Source: an uncultured Muribaculaceae bacterium | GTDB taxonomy: Bacteria; Bacteroidota; Bacteroidia; Bacteroidales; Muribaculaceae | Reading direction: 5' to 3' | Length of the DNA: 64,000 nt | NCBI GenBank assembly: GCA_910589055.1 | Contig: CAJURN010000004.1 | Location: forward strand, 95,790 to 159,789 | Shown: positions 35,137 to 44,184 of the stretch, piece after piece | Layout: each line of letters opens with the position of its first letter | Position numbering within the stretch: position 1 is the stretch's first letter | The notes under the pieces: model-generated | The model's database searches: none | What the model was told of the DNA's origin: nothing | What the model saw: only the letters and a program-made list of their open reading frames with translations | Made by a program: the position numbers and the translations under genes

Positions 35137-36936
35137 TTAACACCGGAATCCCACCGCACGGCGCTCGCGCGAGGCCGAGAAGTCGATTCCCGGTTTGGAA
35201 ATATCACATCGGCGGATAATCCGCAGGTCATCCTCGCCCGGAGCCTCAAGCGTGGCGACACGTCGGGCCATGTCGCGCAGGATGCGCGTCTCGATAAGGT
35301 TGACTACATGGCGCGCGTTGCCGAAATTCTTTCCCGCATTTCGGCGGTCATGCGCCAGAAGTTCACCGAGAGCATATTCCGCACCGTCGCTCAGCACGAA
35401 ATCATTGCGGCGGAAATAGCGGCGCGCGATTTCCATAAGCTCTTCCTCGTCGTAATTCTCGAATGTGTAGAAATTCGATTCGGGAATACGCGAGGCCAAG
35501 CCCGGGTTGAGCGACATCAGACGCTTTGTAGGCTCGGTATATCCGCCCAAGATAAGCATCCAGTCGCGCCTGCTCTCATCGGCAAGAGCCGTCATAAGCG
35601 TCTCAAGCACAAAGCGTCCCGGATCCTTGGAGTCTTCGGGTTGGAAGAGCTGGTAAGCCTCGTCGATGAAGAGGATGCCGCCCTGCGCCTCATCGAGCGC
35701 TTCAAGGGTCTTCTCGGCCTCCGACGAGTAGAACTGCCCCAGCAGCGTGGCGCGTTCGCGCACCACCACATGCCCCTTCGACAACGCGCCGCACTTGTGC
35801 ATCAGCCGACCCATGATTTTGGCAACGGTGGTCTTTCCCGTGCCCGGCGCTCCTAAGAAAAGACAATGGAGCGGCGGCTGCACCACAGCCATTCCCGCCT
35901 TGCGACGCAGGGAGTTGAAGGCCATCAGATGGCCTAAGTTCTCAATCTGCTCCTTGACACCTTCAAGGCCCACGAGCTCGTCGAGTTTCAGCTCAGCCGC
36001 CTCATCTTCAATATCCTCGTCCGATTTGGCGAGATCTGGAAAACGGGAGTTGATAAACCGCTCTCCGTCCGGGCGATAATACTCCCGGCGCTTCTCCAGT
36101 TCATCGCCGGTAAATGTAGCCTCGATTTCCCTGTCGCCGGAATTGAACACAAATCCCGCGAAAGCGAAACCCATCGTGCGGAACTCGGCATAAATCGGGC
36201 CTTTGGGATGCACGGCAACCGCAAATTCCCTAAGAATACGCCCCTTGCCGGTCGAAGAATCGAACTGGATCATCGCAGGGAGGTCGCAGGGAGTATCGCC
36301 ATCCTCAAGTCCGGTGTAGAAACGCACGAACACCTCCGGCAGATAATCCCAATCCTGCAGACCCAAATCGAAGTCAAGCACCACCAGCGGGTCAAGCCTC
36401 TCGTCCATAACCGGACGGTATTCGATAGCACCGAGCAGAGTTTCCGACCCCGCCTCCTTGGCGGCACCCGCCGTCGGGAGGTAATAAGAAGTAGGATACG
36501 GTTTGGGCAAGCGCAGACGCATAGAGTGCCACAGAGGAATTTCGTCGGTGTTGAGCACCTCCACGCGCACCTCATACTCATATTCGGTCGACAGCGAATC
36601 GTAATCCACCGGAATGTCGATACGCACCTGCTCGTAAGTGCGCCAAGCATCCATGATGTAGCGGTGGCGCACCGAGGCCACAGTCTCGCCCGTGCTAAGA
36701 TTGACAACGCTTGCGAGCAGCGTCTCCCTCACCTGTTTGCGGTCGGTTTCGGGATTATCGTTGCGGTACACCTCAAACGCCGTCGCTATCGACTCCTGCG
36801 ACGTAAAGAGAAGAAAATGAGAACGGTGGGTAAAACGGTCAAAGCCCGGAAAATCCAGTTTGAAATCCGACTTTGCGCCAATGGGGTGAATACGGAGATT
36901 AGTAATATAAATAGTACTTTTATGATTTTTTGCCAT
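35137..36936 (-). CDS. CbxX/CfxQ-type AAA+ ATPase with large N-terminal domain
   Basis: 599 residues. The C-terminal AAA+ module (about 318-590) has GAPGTGKTT as Walker A (362-370), ILFIDEA as Walker B (421-427), sensor-1-like LILGGYTEP and the arginine segment ASRIPESNFYTFENY, as in CbxX/CfxQ, SpoVK and CbbX proteins. The N-terminal 300 residues are beta-rich and not recognised (ITNLRIHPIGAKSDFKLDFPGFDRF; FVRFYTGLEDGDTPCDLPAMIQFD). Such ATPases remodel protein complexes; the target here is unknown. It lies directly upstream of the terminase pair on the same strand, but a promoter between them means co-transcription is not certain. Confidence 0.85.
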   Translation of the reverse strand: MAKNHKSTIYITNLRIHPIGAKSDFKLDFPGFDRFTHRSHFLLFTSQESIATAFEVYRNDNPETDRKQVRETLLASVVNLSTGETVASVRHRYIMDAWRTYEQVRIDIPVDYDSLSTEYEYEVRVEVLNTDEIPLWHSMRLRLPKPYPTSYYLPTAGAAKEAGSETLLGAIEYRPVMDERLDPLVVLDFDLGLQDWDYLPEVFVRFYTGLEDGDTPCDLPAMIQFDSSTGKGRILREFAVAVHPKGPIYAEFRTMGFAFAGFVFNSGDREIEATFTGDELEKRREYYRPDGERFINSRFPDLAKSDEDIEDEAAELKLDELVGLEGVKEQIENLGHLMAFNSLRRKAGMAVVQPPLHCLFLGAPGTGKTTVAKIMGRLMHKCGALSKGHVVVRERATLLGQFYSSEAEKTLEALDEAQGGILFIDEAYQLFQPEDSKDPGRFVLETLMTALADESRRDWMLILGGYTEPTKRLMSLNPGLASRIPESNFYTFENYDEEELMEIARRYFRRNDFVLSDGAEYALGELLAHDRRNAGKNFGNARHVVNLIETRILRDMARRVATLEAPGEDDLRIIRRCDISKPGIDFSASRERRAVGFRC

Positions 36937-36994
36937 AATATTCAGAAGTTTTTAAGTGAAGAAATAAGTTGATTAAGAAACTGATAATCATATA

Positions 36995-37935
36995 AGGCCA
37001 CCAACGGGCGTTCGCAGAACGCCGATTATTCAGTAACCGGGTACGCCGAAGACGCAGGCGGAGGCGTGCCCGGTAAATCAGCACTCTGGAATGGCGTCCG
37101 ATTAGGACGCCGGAATCAGAGCAAAGCTATTTTATGACGCCATGCCCGAGCACCGCAACAGCACAGACTCATCCGTTCAGGTTTTCGCGACATATAGGCC
37201 GTCGGTGGGCGTTCGCAGAACGCCGATTATTCAGTAACCGGGTACGCCGAAGCCATAGGCGGAGGCGTGCCCGGTAAATCAGCTCCCTGGAATGGCGTCC
37301 GATTAGGACGCCGGAATCAGAGCAAAGCCATTTCCTGACGCCACGCCCAAAGCACCGGAGGTGCACAGACTCATCCGTCCAGGTTTTCGCAGCATGTAGC
37401 CCGCTGCTGCCCGGATGGTAGTTGCAGAACCTGACTATTCAGATAAGGCCACCGACAGGTGTTCGCAGAGCATGGGTTAATCAGATAAATCCACGGCCAC
37501 TGACGGGCGTTCGCAAAAACTGATTATTCAGAGAAGGTCGCCAGCGGGCGTTCGCAGAACGCCGATTATTCAGTAACCGGGTACGCCGAAGCCATAAGCG
37601 GAGGCGTGCCCGGTAAACCAGCACCTTGGAATGGCGTCCGATTAGGACGCCGAAATCAGAGCAAAGCCATCTTATGACGCCACGCCCAAAGCACCGGAGG
37701 TGCACAGACTCATCCTCGCAGGTTTTCGCGACATATAGGCCACCGGCGGGCGTTCGCAGAACGCCGATTATTCAGTAACCGGGTACGCCGAAGCCACAGG
37801 CGGAGGCGTGCCCGGTAAATCAGCACCCCGGAATGGCGTCCGATTAGGACGCCGAAATCAGAACAAAGCCATCTTATGACGCCACTCCCCGGCACCGGAG
37901 GTGCTTCAGCATGGGGACGCCTCGGAGAGGCGTCT
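36995..37935. repeat. Array of about 201-bp structured repeats
   Basis: Full units begin near 36995, 37196, 37535 and 37737 (steps 201, 339 and 202); partial copies near 37443 and 37485 fill the longer step. Each unit has four hairpins: GGCGTT/AACGCC; ACCGGGTACGCC/GGCGTGCCCGGT; GGCGTCC/GGACGCC; GCACC/GGTGC. Between them are constant linkers (GATTATTCAGTA, GGAATCAGAGCAAAGC). A last short hairpin (GACGCCT/AGGCGTC) lies near 37917-37933. Reading frames inside the array are repeat artefacts. Confidence 0.85.
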
Positions 37936-38462
37936 GATGGTACCGCGCACTCTTGATTGGGAAATGCACTCGGCTCCGGCCTTCCGGCGCCGCCATATTT
38001 CCCCGACAGACATGTCAAAGAACTCATCCTCCCCTCGTTGCCGACAGCGCGTAGCTATGGCTGCGAGAGAAAAATCCGAATCGAAAAAAAATGAATTGAG
38101 TTATATCAAAACACTACCTTTGCCGCCTCCCGGGGGGAGCGCAGATTCGACTGGAAGTAGAAGGATTGAGTTTTGACATCTTGGAAGAAATTTTACTGTT
38201 AGAAATGAGATTAAACGTAAAACTAAGAGTAAAAAATTAAAAGTGAAATAACAGTAACTAAAAAACTTCTGTTTTTGGAACCGTTTAAACTTATGTGATA
38301 TAGATTTTCAACAGTCCCTTATATTGACAAACGGGGCTTCTCCCCATTATCGCTGCAAATTTACATAAAAGAAAATCAAACATCCAAATTTTCCTTAAAT
38401 TATTTTCAACCCCAATCAAAAAATCCGCTTATTTCACCCCCTCTCAAACTCCATAGCACACA
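37936..38462. other. Intergenic region without a recognised gene
   Basis: GC-rich at the left, strongly AT-rich from 38080. TACCTTTG at 38115-38122 is a plausible plus-strand -7 box but no gene follows. A degenerate or non-coding transcript is possible; nothing else is seen. Confidence 0.35.
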
Positions 38463-39023
38463 TCAACTATCAATGACAAATTCCCCGTTATATGTTTGAT
38501 TTAATGCCCGTTCTATCCGTTTTACCGAGACCGCCCCACTCCTTAATTGCTCCATATTAATCATCAGATATACCGTTTTTGTGGTGTCGGAAACCTGATG
38601 AAATGTCTCCGGACCAAACAAGTTTATCATCATTCGCTGATAAAACTTATATCGCCTGCTCCCACTGCCCTTTTCTATGTTTTTCCCTTTTATATCCTCG
38701 TCAAGATCAGGTGCTGCAACAAAACCAAACGAAACCAACTTATTTTCATGATAATACCGCAGCATAACCTCAATACACGAACGTATTATCGTTCTCGGTT
38801 CGTAATCGTTTGTTAATAAAGAATATCTGTTTTTGCTCTTTTCAACTCCCTTCCAATAAAATTTCAGACCGAGGAAATCGCCCTCGAACCCCTCCACCTC
38901 AACTATATATCTTTTGTTACTTTTCAATGACTTGAAAGTCCACAAATCAACAATGCGGAGTGAGCTTGCATCTCTGCTCCGCATTATGAAAGTCGGTTTA
39001 TAAAATTCCAAGAATGAATTCAC
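38463..39023 (-). CDS. Hypothetical 186-residue protein, second gene of a coupled pair
   Basis: Starts with GTG at 39023, which overlaps the stop of the small upstream gene by 4 bases (GTGA), a sign of translational coupling. AT-rich, basic, with no signal peptide. The C-terminal block SRRYKFYQRMMINLFGPETFHQVSD...VYLMIN (about 121-156) recalls orphan proteins seen in defence or toxin-antitoxin contexts of Bacteroidetes, but I cannot name a family. Composition unlike its GC-rich neighbours suggests transfer. Confidence 0.6.
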   Translation of the reverse strand: MNSFLEFYKPTFIMRSRDASSLRIVDLWTFKSLKSNKRYIVEVEGFEGDFLGLKFYWKGVEKSKNRYSLLTNDYEPRTIIRSCIEVMLRYYHENKLVSFGFVAAPDLDEDIKGKNIEKGSGSRRYKFYQRMMINLFGPETFHQVSDTTKTVYLMINMEQLRSGAVSVKRIERALNQTYNGEFVIDS

Positions 39024-39178
39024 GGTAAAATATACCGGTATGACGGTATTCTGAGCCTTTCTCTTTCTTCTTCTGAAACACTCGTCAACTTTATCCTCAA
39101 TGTACGGGGAGAAGCATCCTGACGCTCTTTCTTCCCCGAAAGCATTGTTGCTGCTGTCGTTTTCTTGAATGTTTTCAT
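39020..39178 (-). CDS. 52-residue basic protein, first gene of a coupled pair
   Basis: The product starts MKTFKKTTAATMLSGKKERQ and ends EERERLRIPSYRYILP. It is basic with a charged helical second half and has no recognised family. It has a good promoter (39213-39243) and its stop TGA overlaps the GTG start of the 186-residue gene. The order small-then-large with coupling fits an antitoxin/toxin pair, though this rests only on layout. Confidence 0.5.
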   Translation of the reverse strand: MKTFKKTTAATMLSGKKERQDASPRTLRIKLTSVSEEERERLRIPSYRYILP

Positions 39179-39189
39179 GATTTGATATT

Positions 39190-39243
39190 ATAACATGTTA
39201 TCTTTCAACACACAAAAGTACAATTTTATTTCATATAAACCAA
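39190..39243 (-). promoter_or_regulatory. Promoter with palindromic operator candidate
   Basis: On the minus strand TTGG (complement of 39240-39243), 19 bp, TACTTTTG (complement of 39213-39220). The perfect palindrome ATAACATGTTAT (39190-39201) lies just after the expected start site and 12 bases before the ATG, a position suited to self-repression. Confidence 0.6.
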
Positions 39244-39432
39244 TAAATTCAGCAAAAAGTTGCAATACAAAACCATTGAATAAAAAAGTTTCCAACGACT
39301 CCTTTAACGAACATACCCTCTCCATTCTCCGCGCACCCGTGGCGGGCATATTATTTCTCTACTATCCTCACTATTTTCGCATTTAACTTTTTGGCCGTTA
39401 TACAATGCCATCACTATATCAAAAAAATTCAC

Positions 39433-39440
39433 TAAATTTG
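39433..39440 (+). promoter_or_regulatory. -7 box of the parE operon
   Basis: TAAATTTG, about 47 bases before the parE start; no clear -33 box. Confidence 0.5.
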
Positions 39441-39486
39441 TAGGCTCAGGGGTGGAGGATGATTTCTGCCCCGACGGATTACGCTT

Positions 39487-41463
39487 ATGGCAGAAGATAC
39501 AGACGACAAAGACCTCTCAATCGAGGAAGACGACCTTTTTATAAACGCCGATTCCGGCACCGCGGAGTACAGCGAGGACGACATCAAGACCCTTGACTGG
39601 CAGGAACATATACGCCGACGCCCCGGCATGTATATCGGTAAGCTCGGCGACGGTTCCAACTCCGACGACGGTATTTACGTGCTCCTGAAGGAAGTGCTCG
39701 ACAACGCCATCGACGAATACATGATGGGCTTCGGCAAGCAGGTGACGGTGAATATCGAGAACTCAACCGTGACCGTGCGCGACTTCGGCCGCGGAATCCC
39801 TCTGGGAAAAGTTGTCGACGTGGCCTCGAAAATGAACACCGGCGGAAAGTACGACTCCAAGGCCTTCAAGAAGTCGGTCGGGCTCAACGGCGTGGGTATC
39901 AAGGCTGTGAACGCGTTATCGTCCGAATTTGAAATCATAAGCTACCGCGACGGACAGTGCAAACGCGCCCTCTTCTCCAAGGGCGAGATTGTTGAGGACA
40001 GTCCGCTCGAACCCACCGAAGAAGCCAACGGCACCTTCGTGCGATTCATCCCCGACCCCACCATCTTCCGCGACTACGAATACCGCGAGGAATTCATCAT
40101 ACCCCTGCTCAAAAACTACACCTTCCTCAACACCGGCCTGGCAATCATCTTCAACGGCAAGCGCTTCGTATCGCGCCACGGATTGCTCGACCTGCTCAAG
40201 GAAAACATGACGCAAGACCCTCTCTACCCCATCATCCACCTCAAGGGCGACGACATCGAGGTGGCAATCACCCACGCCAACCAGTACGGCGAGGAATACT
40301 ACTCCTTCGTCAACGGCCAGCACACCACCCAGGGCGGAACCCACCTCACGGCCTTCAAGGAAGCCGTGTCGCGCACGCTCAAGGACTTCTTCGGCAAGGC
40401 AAGTTTCGAGTATTCCGACATCCGAAACGGCATGATCGCCGCCGTGGCAGTGAAGGTGCAGGAACCCGTGTTCGAATCGCAGACAAAGACCAAACTCGGC
40501 TCGCGCGACATGGGCCCCGACGGCCCTACCGTGGCTAAATTCGTTGGCGACTTCATCAAGAAAGAGCTCGACAACTACCTCCACCGCGACCTCGACGTGG
40601 CCGACATAATCCTGAAAAAAGTTCAGGACAACGAACGCACACGCAAGTCGATGGCCGGACTCACAAAGAAGGCGCGCGAAAACGCCAAGAAAGTGAGCCT
40701 GCACAACAAGAAGCTATACGACTGCAACATACACCTCAACGACAACCGCCGCGACGAGGAAAAGAAACTCGCATCGTCGATCTTCATCGTCGAGGGTGAC
40801 TCCGCAGGCGGCTCCATCACCAAAATCCGCGACGTCGAGACCCAGGCCGTGTTCATGCTCCGCGGTAAGCCCCTCAACACCTACGGCGCCACCCAGAAGG
40901 TACTATACGACAACGAGGAATTCAACCTCCTGCAGGCCGCCCTCAACATCGAGGACGGAATCGACGGACTGCGCTACAACAAGGTCATCATCGCAACCGA
41001 TGCCGACGTCGACGGCATGCACATCCGCCTGCTCCTGCTCACGTTCTTCCTCCAGTTCTTCCCCGACGTAATCAAGAAGGGTCACGTCTACGTACTCCAG
41101 ACTCCTCTCTTCCGCGTGCGCAACAAGAAAACGGCCAAACGCGCCGGAGGCTCGCGACACAAGGGCGGCGACAAACCAGAGGAAACATACTACTGCTATT
41201 CCGACGAAGAACGTCTCGCTGCCATCGAGCGCCTGGGCGACAACGCCGAAATCACCCGATTCAAAGGTCTCGGCGAGATATCGCCCGACGAGTTCGAGGG
41301 ATTCATCGGCGAGGACATGCGTCTCGACCGCGTGACCCTGCGAAAGGAAGACGGCGTGGCCGAAGTGCTCGAATTCTACATGGGCAAAAACACCATGGAG
41401 CGCCAGAACTTCATCATTGACAACCTTGTGATAGAAGATGACACACAAATCGGACAATTCTAA
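39487..41463 (+). CDS. parE: DNA topoisomerase IV subunit B
   Basis: 658 residues with a short acidic N-terminal extension, a GHKL ATPase domain (HIRRRPGMYIGKLGD; VLDNAIDEY with the catalytic Glu and Asn; VGLNGVGIKAVNAL for ATP-lid glycines), a transducer domain and a TOPRIM domain (IVEGDSAGGS, DADVDGMHIRLLLLTFF). The pattern RGKPLNTYG is shared by ParE and GyrB. Length and the divergent middle are closer to the Bacteroidetes ParE-type topoisomerase than to housekeeping GyrB; this choice is inference. It acts with ParA/ParC-type subunit A in decatenation. coaD starts inside its end. Confidence 0.85.
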   Translation: MAEDTDDKDLSIEEDDLFINADSGTAEYSEDDIKTLDWQEHIRRRPGMYIGKLGDGSNSDDGIYVLLKEVLDNAIDEYMMGFGKQVTVNIENSTVTVRDFGRGIPLGKVVDVASKMNTGGKYDSKAFKKSVGLNGVGIKAVNALSSEFEIISYRDGQCKRALFSKGEIVEDSPLEPTEEANGTFVRFIPDPTIFRDYEYREEFIIPLLKNYTFLNTGLAIIFNGKRFVSRHGLLDLLKENMTQDPLYPIIHLKGDDIEVAITHANQYGEEYYSFVNGQHTTQGGTHLTAFKEAVSRTLKDFFGKASFEYSDIRNGMIAAVAVKVQEPVFESQTKTKLGSRDMGPDGPTVAKFVGDFIKKELDNYLHRDLDVADIILKKVQDNERTRKSMAGLTKKARENAKKVSLHNKKLYDCNIHLNDNRRDEEKKLASSIFIVEGDSAGGSITKIRDVETQAVFMLRGKPLNTYGATQKVLYDNEEFNLLQAALNIEDGIDGLRYNKVIIATDADVDGMHIRLLLLTFFLQFFPDVIKKGHVYVLQTPLFRVRNKKTAKRAGGSRHKGGDKPEETYYCYSDEERLAAIERLGDNAEITRFKGLGEISPDEFEGFIGEDMRLDRVTLRKEDGVAEVLEFYMGKNTMERQNFIIDNLVIEDDTQIGQF

Positions 41464-41917
41464 AGCGCCTCAAACACAGCGCATCGCCATATTCCCCGGC
41501 ACATTCGATCCCTTCACCCTGGGGCATGCGTCGGTAGTGGAACGCGGACTCGGAATTTTCGACCACATCGTGATAGCCGTGGGCATCAACTGCGCCAAGA
41601 CATCCGCCGAAAGCGCCGCGACACGCCTTGCCGAGATAAGCCGCGTCTACGCAGGCATGGAAGACCGCGTGAGCGTAAGGCAATACAGCGGCCTTACAGT
41701 CGATTTCGCCCGCGAATGTGGCGCCAGGTTCATACTCCGCGGCATCCGTTCGGTAAAGGATTTCGAATACGAACGCGATATGGCCGACATCAACCGACAA
41801 CTTTCCGGCATCGAAACCGTTTTATTATATAGCCTTCCCGAGTTGGCGGCAGTGTCGTCGTCGGTCGTGCGGGAACTGCGCTTCCACGGCAAGGACGTTG
41901 CCGGATTCCTACCCTAA
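41438..41917 (+). CDS. coaD: Phosphopantetheine adenylyltransferase
   Basis: 159 residues. FPGTFDPFTLGH (19-30) with the TxGH-type nucleotidyl-transfer motif and PELAAVSSSVVREL near the C-terminus identify CoaD, which makes dephospho-CoA from 4'-phosphopantetheine and ATP. The N-terminus is about 14 residues longer than usual because the ATG lies within parE (26-base overlap); no later ATG precedes the conserved strand, so the overlap start is likely true. Confidence 0.94.
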   Translation: MTHKSDNSKAPQTQRIAIFPGTFDPFTLGHASVVERGLGIFDHIVIAVGINCAKTSAESAATRLAEISRVYAGMEDRVSVRQYSGLTVDFARECGARFILRGIRSVKDFEYERDMADINRQLSGIETVLLYSLPELAAVSSSVVRELRFHGKDVAGFLP

Positions 41918-41927
41918 TTCCACTTGT

Positions 41928-43544
41928 ATGCATAAGATTATCATTTCCGCCCTTATCGCCGCAGCGGCACTTACCGGGCGTACCGCAATGGCTCAGGAGT
42001 TCACTCCCGACCAGAAACTTCGTGTGGCCGAAGCCGTCATCGACAATTACTACGTCGAGGACGTAAACTCCGACGAACTCGTGACCGAGGCCATCAAAGC
42101 CATGCTCAAGACCCTCGACCCCCACTCGAGTTACACCTCCCCCGAGGAAACCAAGGAATTCACTCAGCCGCTCGAAGGAAAATTCAGCGGAATCGGAATA
42201 CAGTTCAACATGCTCGAGGACACCGTGTATGTGATTCAGACTACCGTCGGCGGCCCCTCTGAAAAAGTCGGAATCCTCCCCGGCGACCGAATCGTGAGCG
42301 CCAACGACACAATCCTGGCCGGACGCAAACTCGCCAACACCGACATCATCAAGGTGCTCCGCGGCCCCAAAGGCTCAACGGTAGACCTGAAAGTGAAACG
42401 CGGCGACTCCCCCGAACTTATCGACTTTACCCTCATACGCGACGACATCCCCCTTTACAGCGTTGACGAGACTTTCATGGCCGACGACCACACCGGCTAC
42501 ATAAGCGTGAGCCGCTTCGCCGAAGAAACGGCATCCGAAGTGGCTGCCGCCATCGCCAAGCTGCGCAAACAGGGCATGAAAGACCTGATTATCGACCTGA
42601 GTAACAATGGAGGAGGCTATCTCGGAGCAGCCTTCGAGTTAGCATCCGAATTCCTGCCCGCGGGAGTACCCGTGGTGAGCACTTCGGGCCGCAGTGTACC
42701 CTCTACGAGCTTCACAACCGAACGCAAGGGCGACTTCCTCGACGGACGCGTGGTGGTGATTGTAAACCAATATTCCGCCTCCGCATCGGAAATCCTTTCC
42801 GGCGCGCTTCAGGACAATGACCGCGGACTCGTCGTTGGCCGCCGCACTTTCGGCAAGGGACTCGTACAGCGCCCCTTCCCCTTCCCCGACGGCTCGATGA
42901 TACGCCTCACCACCGCACGCTACTATACCCCCTCAGGCCGCTGCATCCAGAAGCACTACGAGAAAGGCCACGGCGAGGAATACATGCTTGACATGTACAA
43001 CCGCTACGCCAGCGGCGAACTCTGGAGCGCCGACAGCATCCAGCGTCCCGACTCGCTCCGCTACGAGACCCTGCGCAACCGACGCCCCGTATATGGCGGT
43101 GGCGGTATCATGCCCGACGTGTTCGTGCCCGTTGACACATCTTTTTACAGCACCTACTACCGCGACATCATGGCAAAGGGACTTATCAACCGCACCGTCG
43201 TGAGCTACGTCGACAGCCATCGCGCCGAACTCCTTGCCGAATATCCCGACAACAACGCCTTCATGACCCGCTTCGAGATGCCCGCCGCACTCACCGACGA
43301 CCTCATCAAGCGTGCCACCGAAGCCGGAATCGAATTCAACGAAGAGCAATGGCAGCGTTCAGGCCAATTTGTCAAAGCCATCATGAAAGGCCTGCTCTCT
43401 CGCGATTTATACGAGGACGGCTCCTACTACCGGGCAATCGCACCCTTGTCGCCCGACTATCAGGAAGCCCTGAAACTCATCAACGACTCCGAACGATACA
43501 ACCGTCTGCTTCTAACCGGAAGAGAGCCCGACCCGACCGAATAG
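41928..43544 (+). CDS. S41-family C-terminal processing peptidase
   Basis: 538 residues from ATG 41928, giving a signal peptide (about 1-22, ending AMA). An ATG at 41898 would add 10 residues and overlap coaD. A PDZ domain (about 84-160, GIGIQFNMLEDTVYVIQTTVGGPSEKVGILPGDRI) precedes the protease core with the serine motif SASASE (283-288) and lysine in RTFGKG (Lys310). NNGGGYLGAAFELASEF is also typical. Periplasmic CtpA/Prc-like proteases trim C-termini or degrade misfolded envelope proteins. It is 10 bases after coaD, probably in the same operon. Confidence 0.93.
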   Translation: MHKIIISALIAAAALTGRTAMAQEFTPDQKLRVAEAVIDNYYVEDVNSDELVTEAIKAMLKTLDPHSSYTSPEETKEFTQPLEGKFSGIGIQFNMLEDTVYVIQTTVGGPSEKVGILPGDRIVSANDTILAGRKLANTDIIKVLRGPKGSTVDLKVKRGDSPELIDFTLIRDDIPLYSVDETFMADDHTGYISVSRFAEETASEVAAAIAKLRKQGMKDLIIDLSNNGGGYLGAAFELASEFLPAGVPVVSTSGRSVPSTSFTTERKGDFLDGRVVVIVNQYSASASEILSGALQDNDRGLVVGRRTFGKGLVQRPFPFPDGSMIRLTTARYYTPSGRCIQKHYEKGHGEEYMLDMYNRYASGELWSADSIQRPDSLRYETLRNRRPVYGGGGIMPDVFVPVDTSFYSTYYRDIMAKGLINRTVVSYVDSHRAELLAEYPDNNAFMTRFEMPAALTDDLIKRATEAGIEFNEEQWQRSGQFVKAIMKGLLSRDLYEDGSYYRAIAPLSPDYQEALKLINDSERYNRLLLTGREPDPTE

Positions 43545-43588
43545 CCATCGAAAAGATATTTGACACAATAAGGGCATACGTCCCGGAC

Positions 43589-44113
43589 ATGCCCGATGAA
43601 TCCTTGGAGAAGTTGCGCGGCACAATGCAGCCGCGCGACTTCTCCAAGCGTTCTTTGCTCGTGAGCGAAGGCTCTCTGACCCGTTGCGCCTTCTTCATCG
43701 CCGAAGGCATGACCCGCTCCTACTGGGTGGTCGACGGCGAGGAAATCACAACCTCCTTCTCGACCGAAGGCGCGCTTGTATTCAGCATGGACGAATTGTA
43801 CTATGGCCGCCCCAGCGAGGAATACGTCGAGGCCATCGAAGACCTGCGGGCATACGCAGTTCCGCTGCCGGAGCTGCATCGGCTCCTTTGCGCCGACATC
43901 CATCTTGCCACCTGGTTCCGCATAATACACCAGGAAGAGTACCGACGGCTCCACCGCAGCCACAAGGAGCGGCTGACACTGCCCGCCGCCGAGCGCTACG
44001 AGGCTTTCCGGCAGCAGTTTCCCGACGTGTGCCGCCGCGCCAACCTCAGCTACATCGCATCTTATCTCGGCATCAATCCCTCCACATTGAGCCGCCTGAG
44101 AAAGAAATTTTGA
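43589..44113 (+). CDS. Crp/Fnr-family transcriptional regulator
   Basis: At least 174 residues: a cyclic-nucleotide-binding-like jelly roll (LLVSEGSLTRCAFFIAEGMTRSYWVVDGEEITTSFSTEGALVFSMDELY) and a C-terminal helical region (LTLPAAERYEAFRQQFPDVCRRANLSYIASYLGINPSTLSRLRKKF) ending in the helix-turn-helix. This is the Bacteroidetes type that lacks the cAMP-binding arginine loop. The start is doubtful. Similar coding potential extends upstream (IEKIFDTIRAYVPD), but between the S41 stop and 43589 there is no ATG, GTG or TTG in frame. Homologues usually begin MEKI, which would need an ATC start at 43547. Confidence 0.82.
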   Translation: MPDESLEKLRGTMQPRDFSKRSLLVSEGSLTRCAFFIAEGMTRSYWVVDGEEITTSFSTEGALVFSMDELYYGRPSEEYVEAIEDLRAYAVPLPELHRLLCADIHLATWFRIIHQEEYRRLHRSHKERLTLPAAERYEAFRQQFPDVCRRANLSYIASYLGINPSTLSRLRKKF

Positions 44114-44145
44114 CGCAGGTCAATTTTTACCTCAAATTTTACGAT

Positions 44146-44153
44146 TAATTTTG
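44146..44153 (+). promoter_or_regulatory. -7 box of the acyltransferase gene
   Basis: TAATTTTG, about 31 bases before the start codon; no clear -33 box. Confidence 0.4.
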
Positions 44154-44184
44154 CGTCGTAAAGCAACCCTGACCTGAAATTATC

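Noticed and set aside
36995..37935. CRISPR array
   Set aside because: Units are about 201 bp with internal hairpins and no unique spacers, and no cas gene is present.
37169..38027. Three similar minus-strand frames (MHLRCFGRGV type) in the 37-kb array
   Set aside because: Their likeness comes from the underlying about 201-bp DNA repeat; they include the hairpins and have no independent support.
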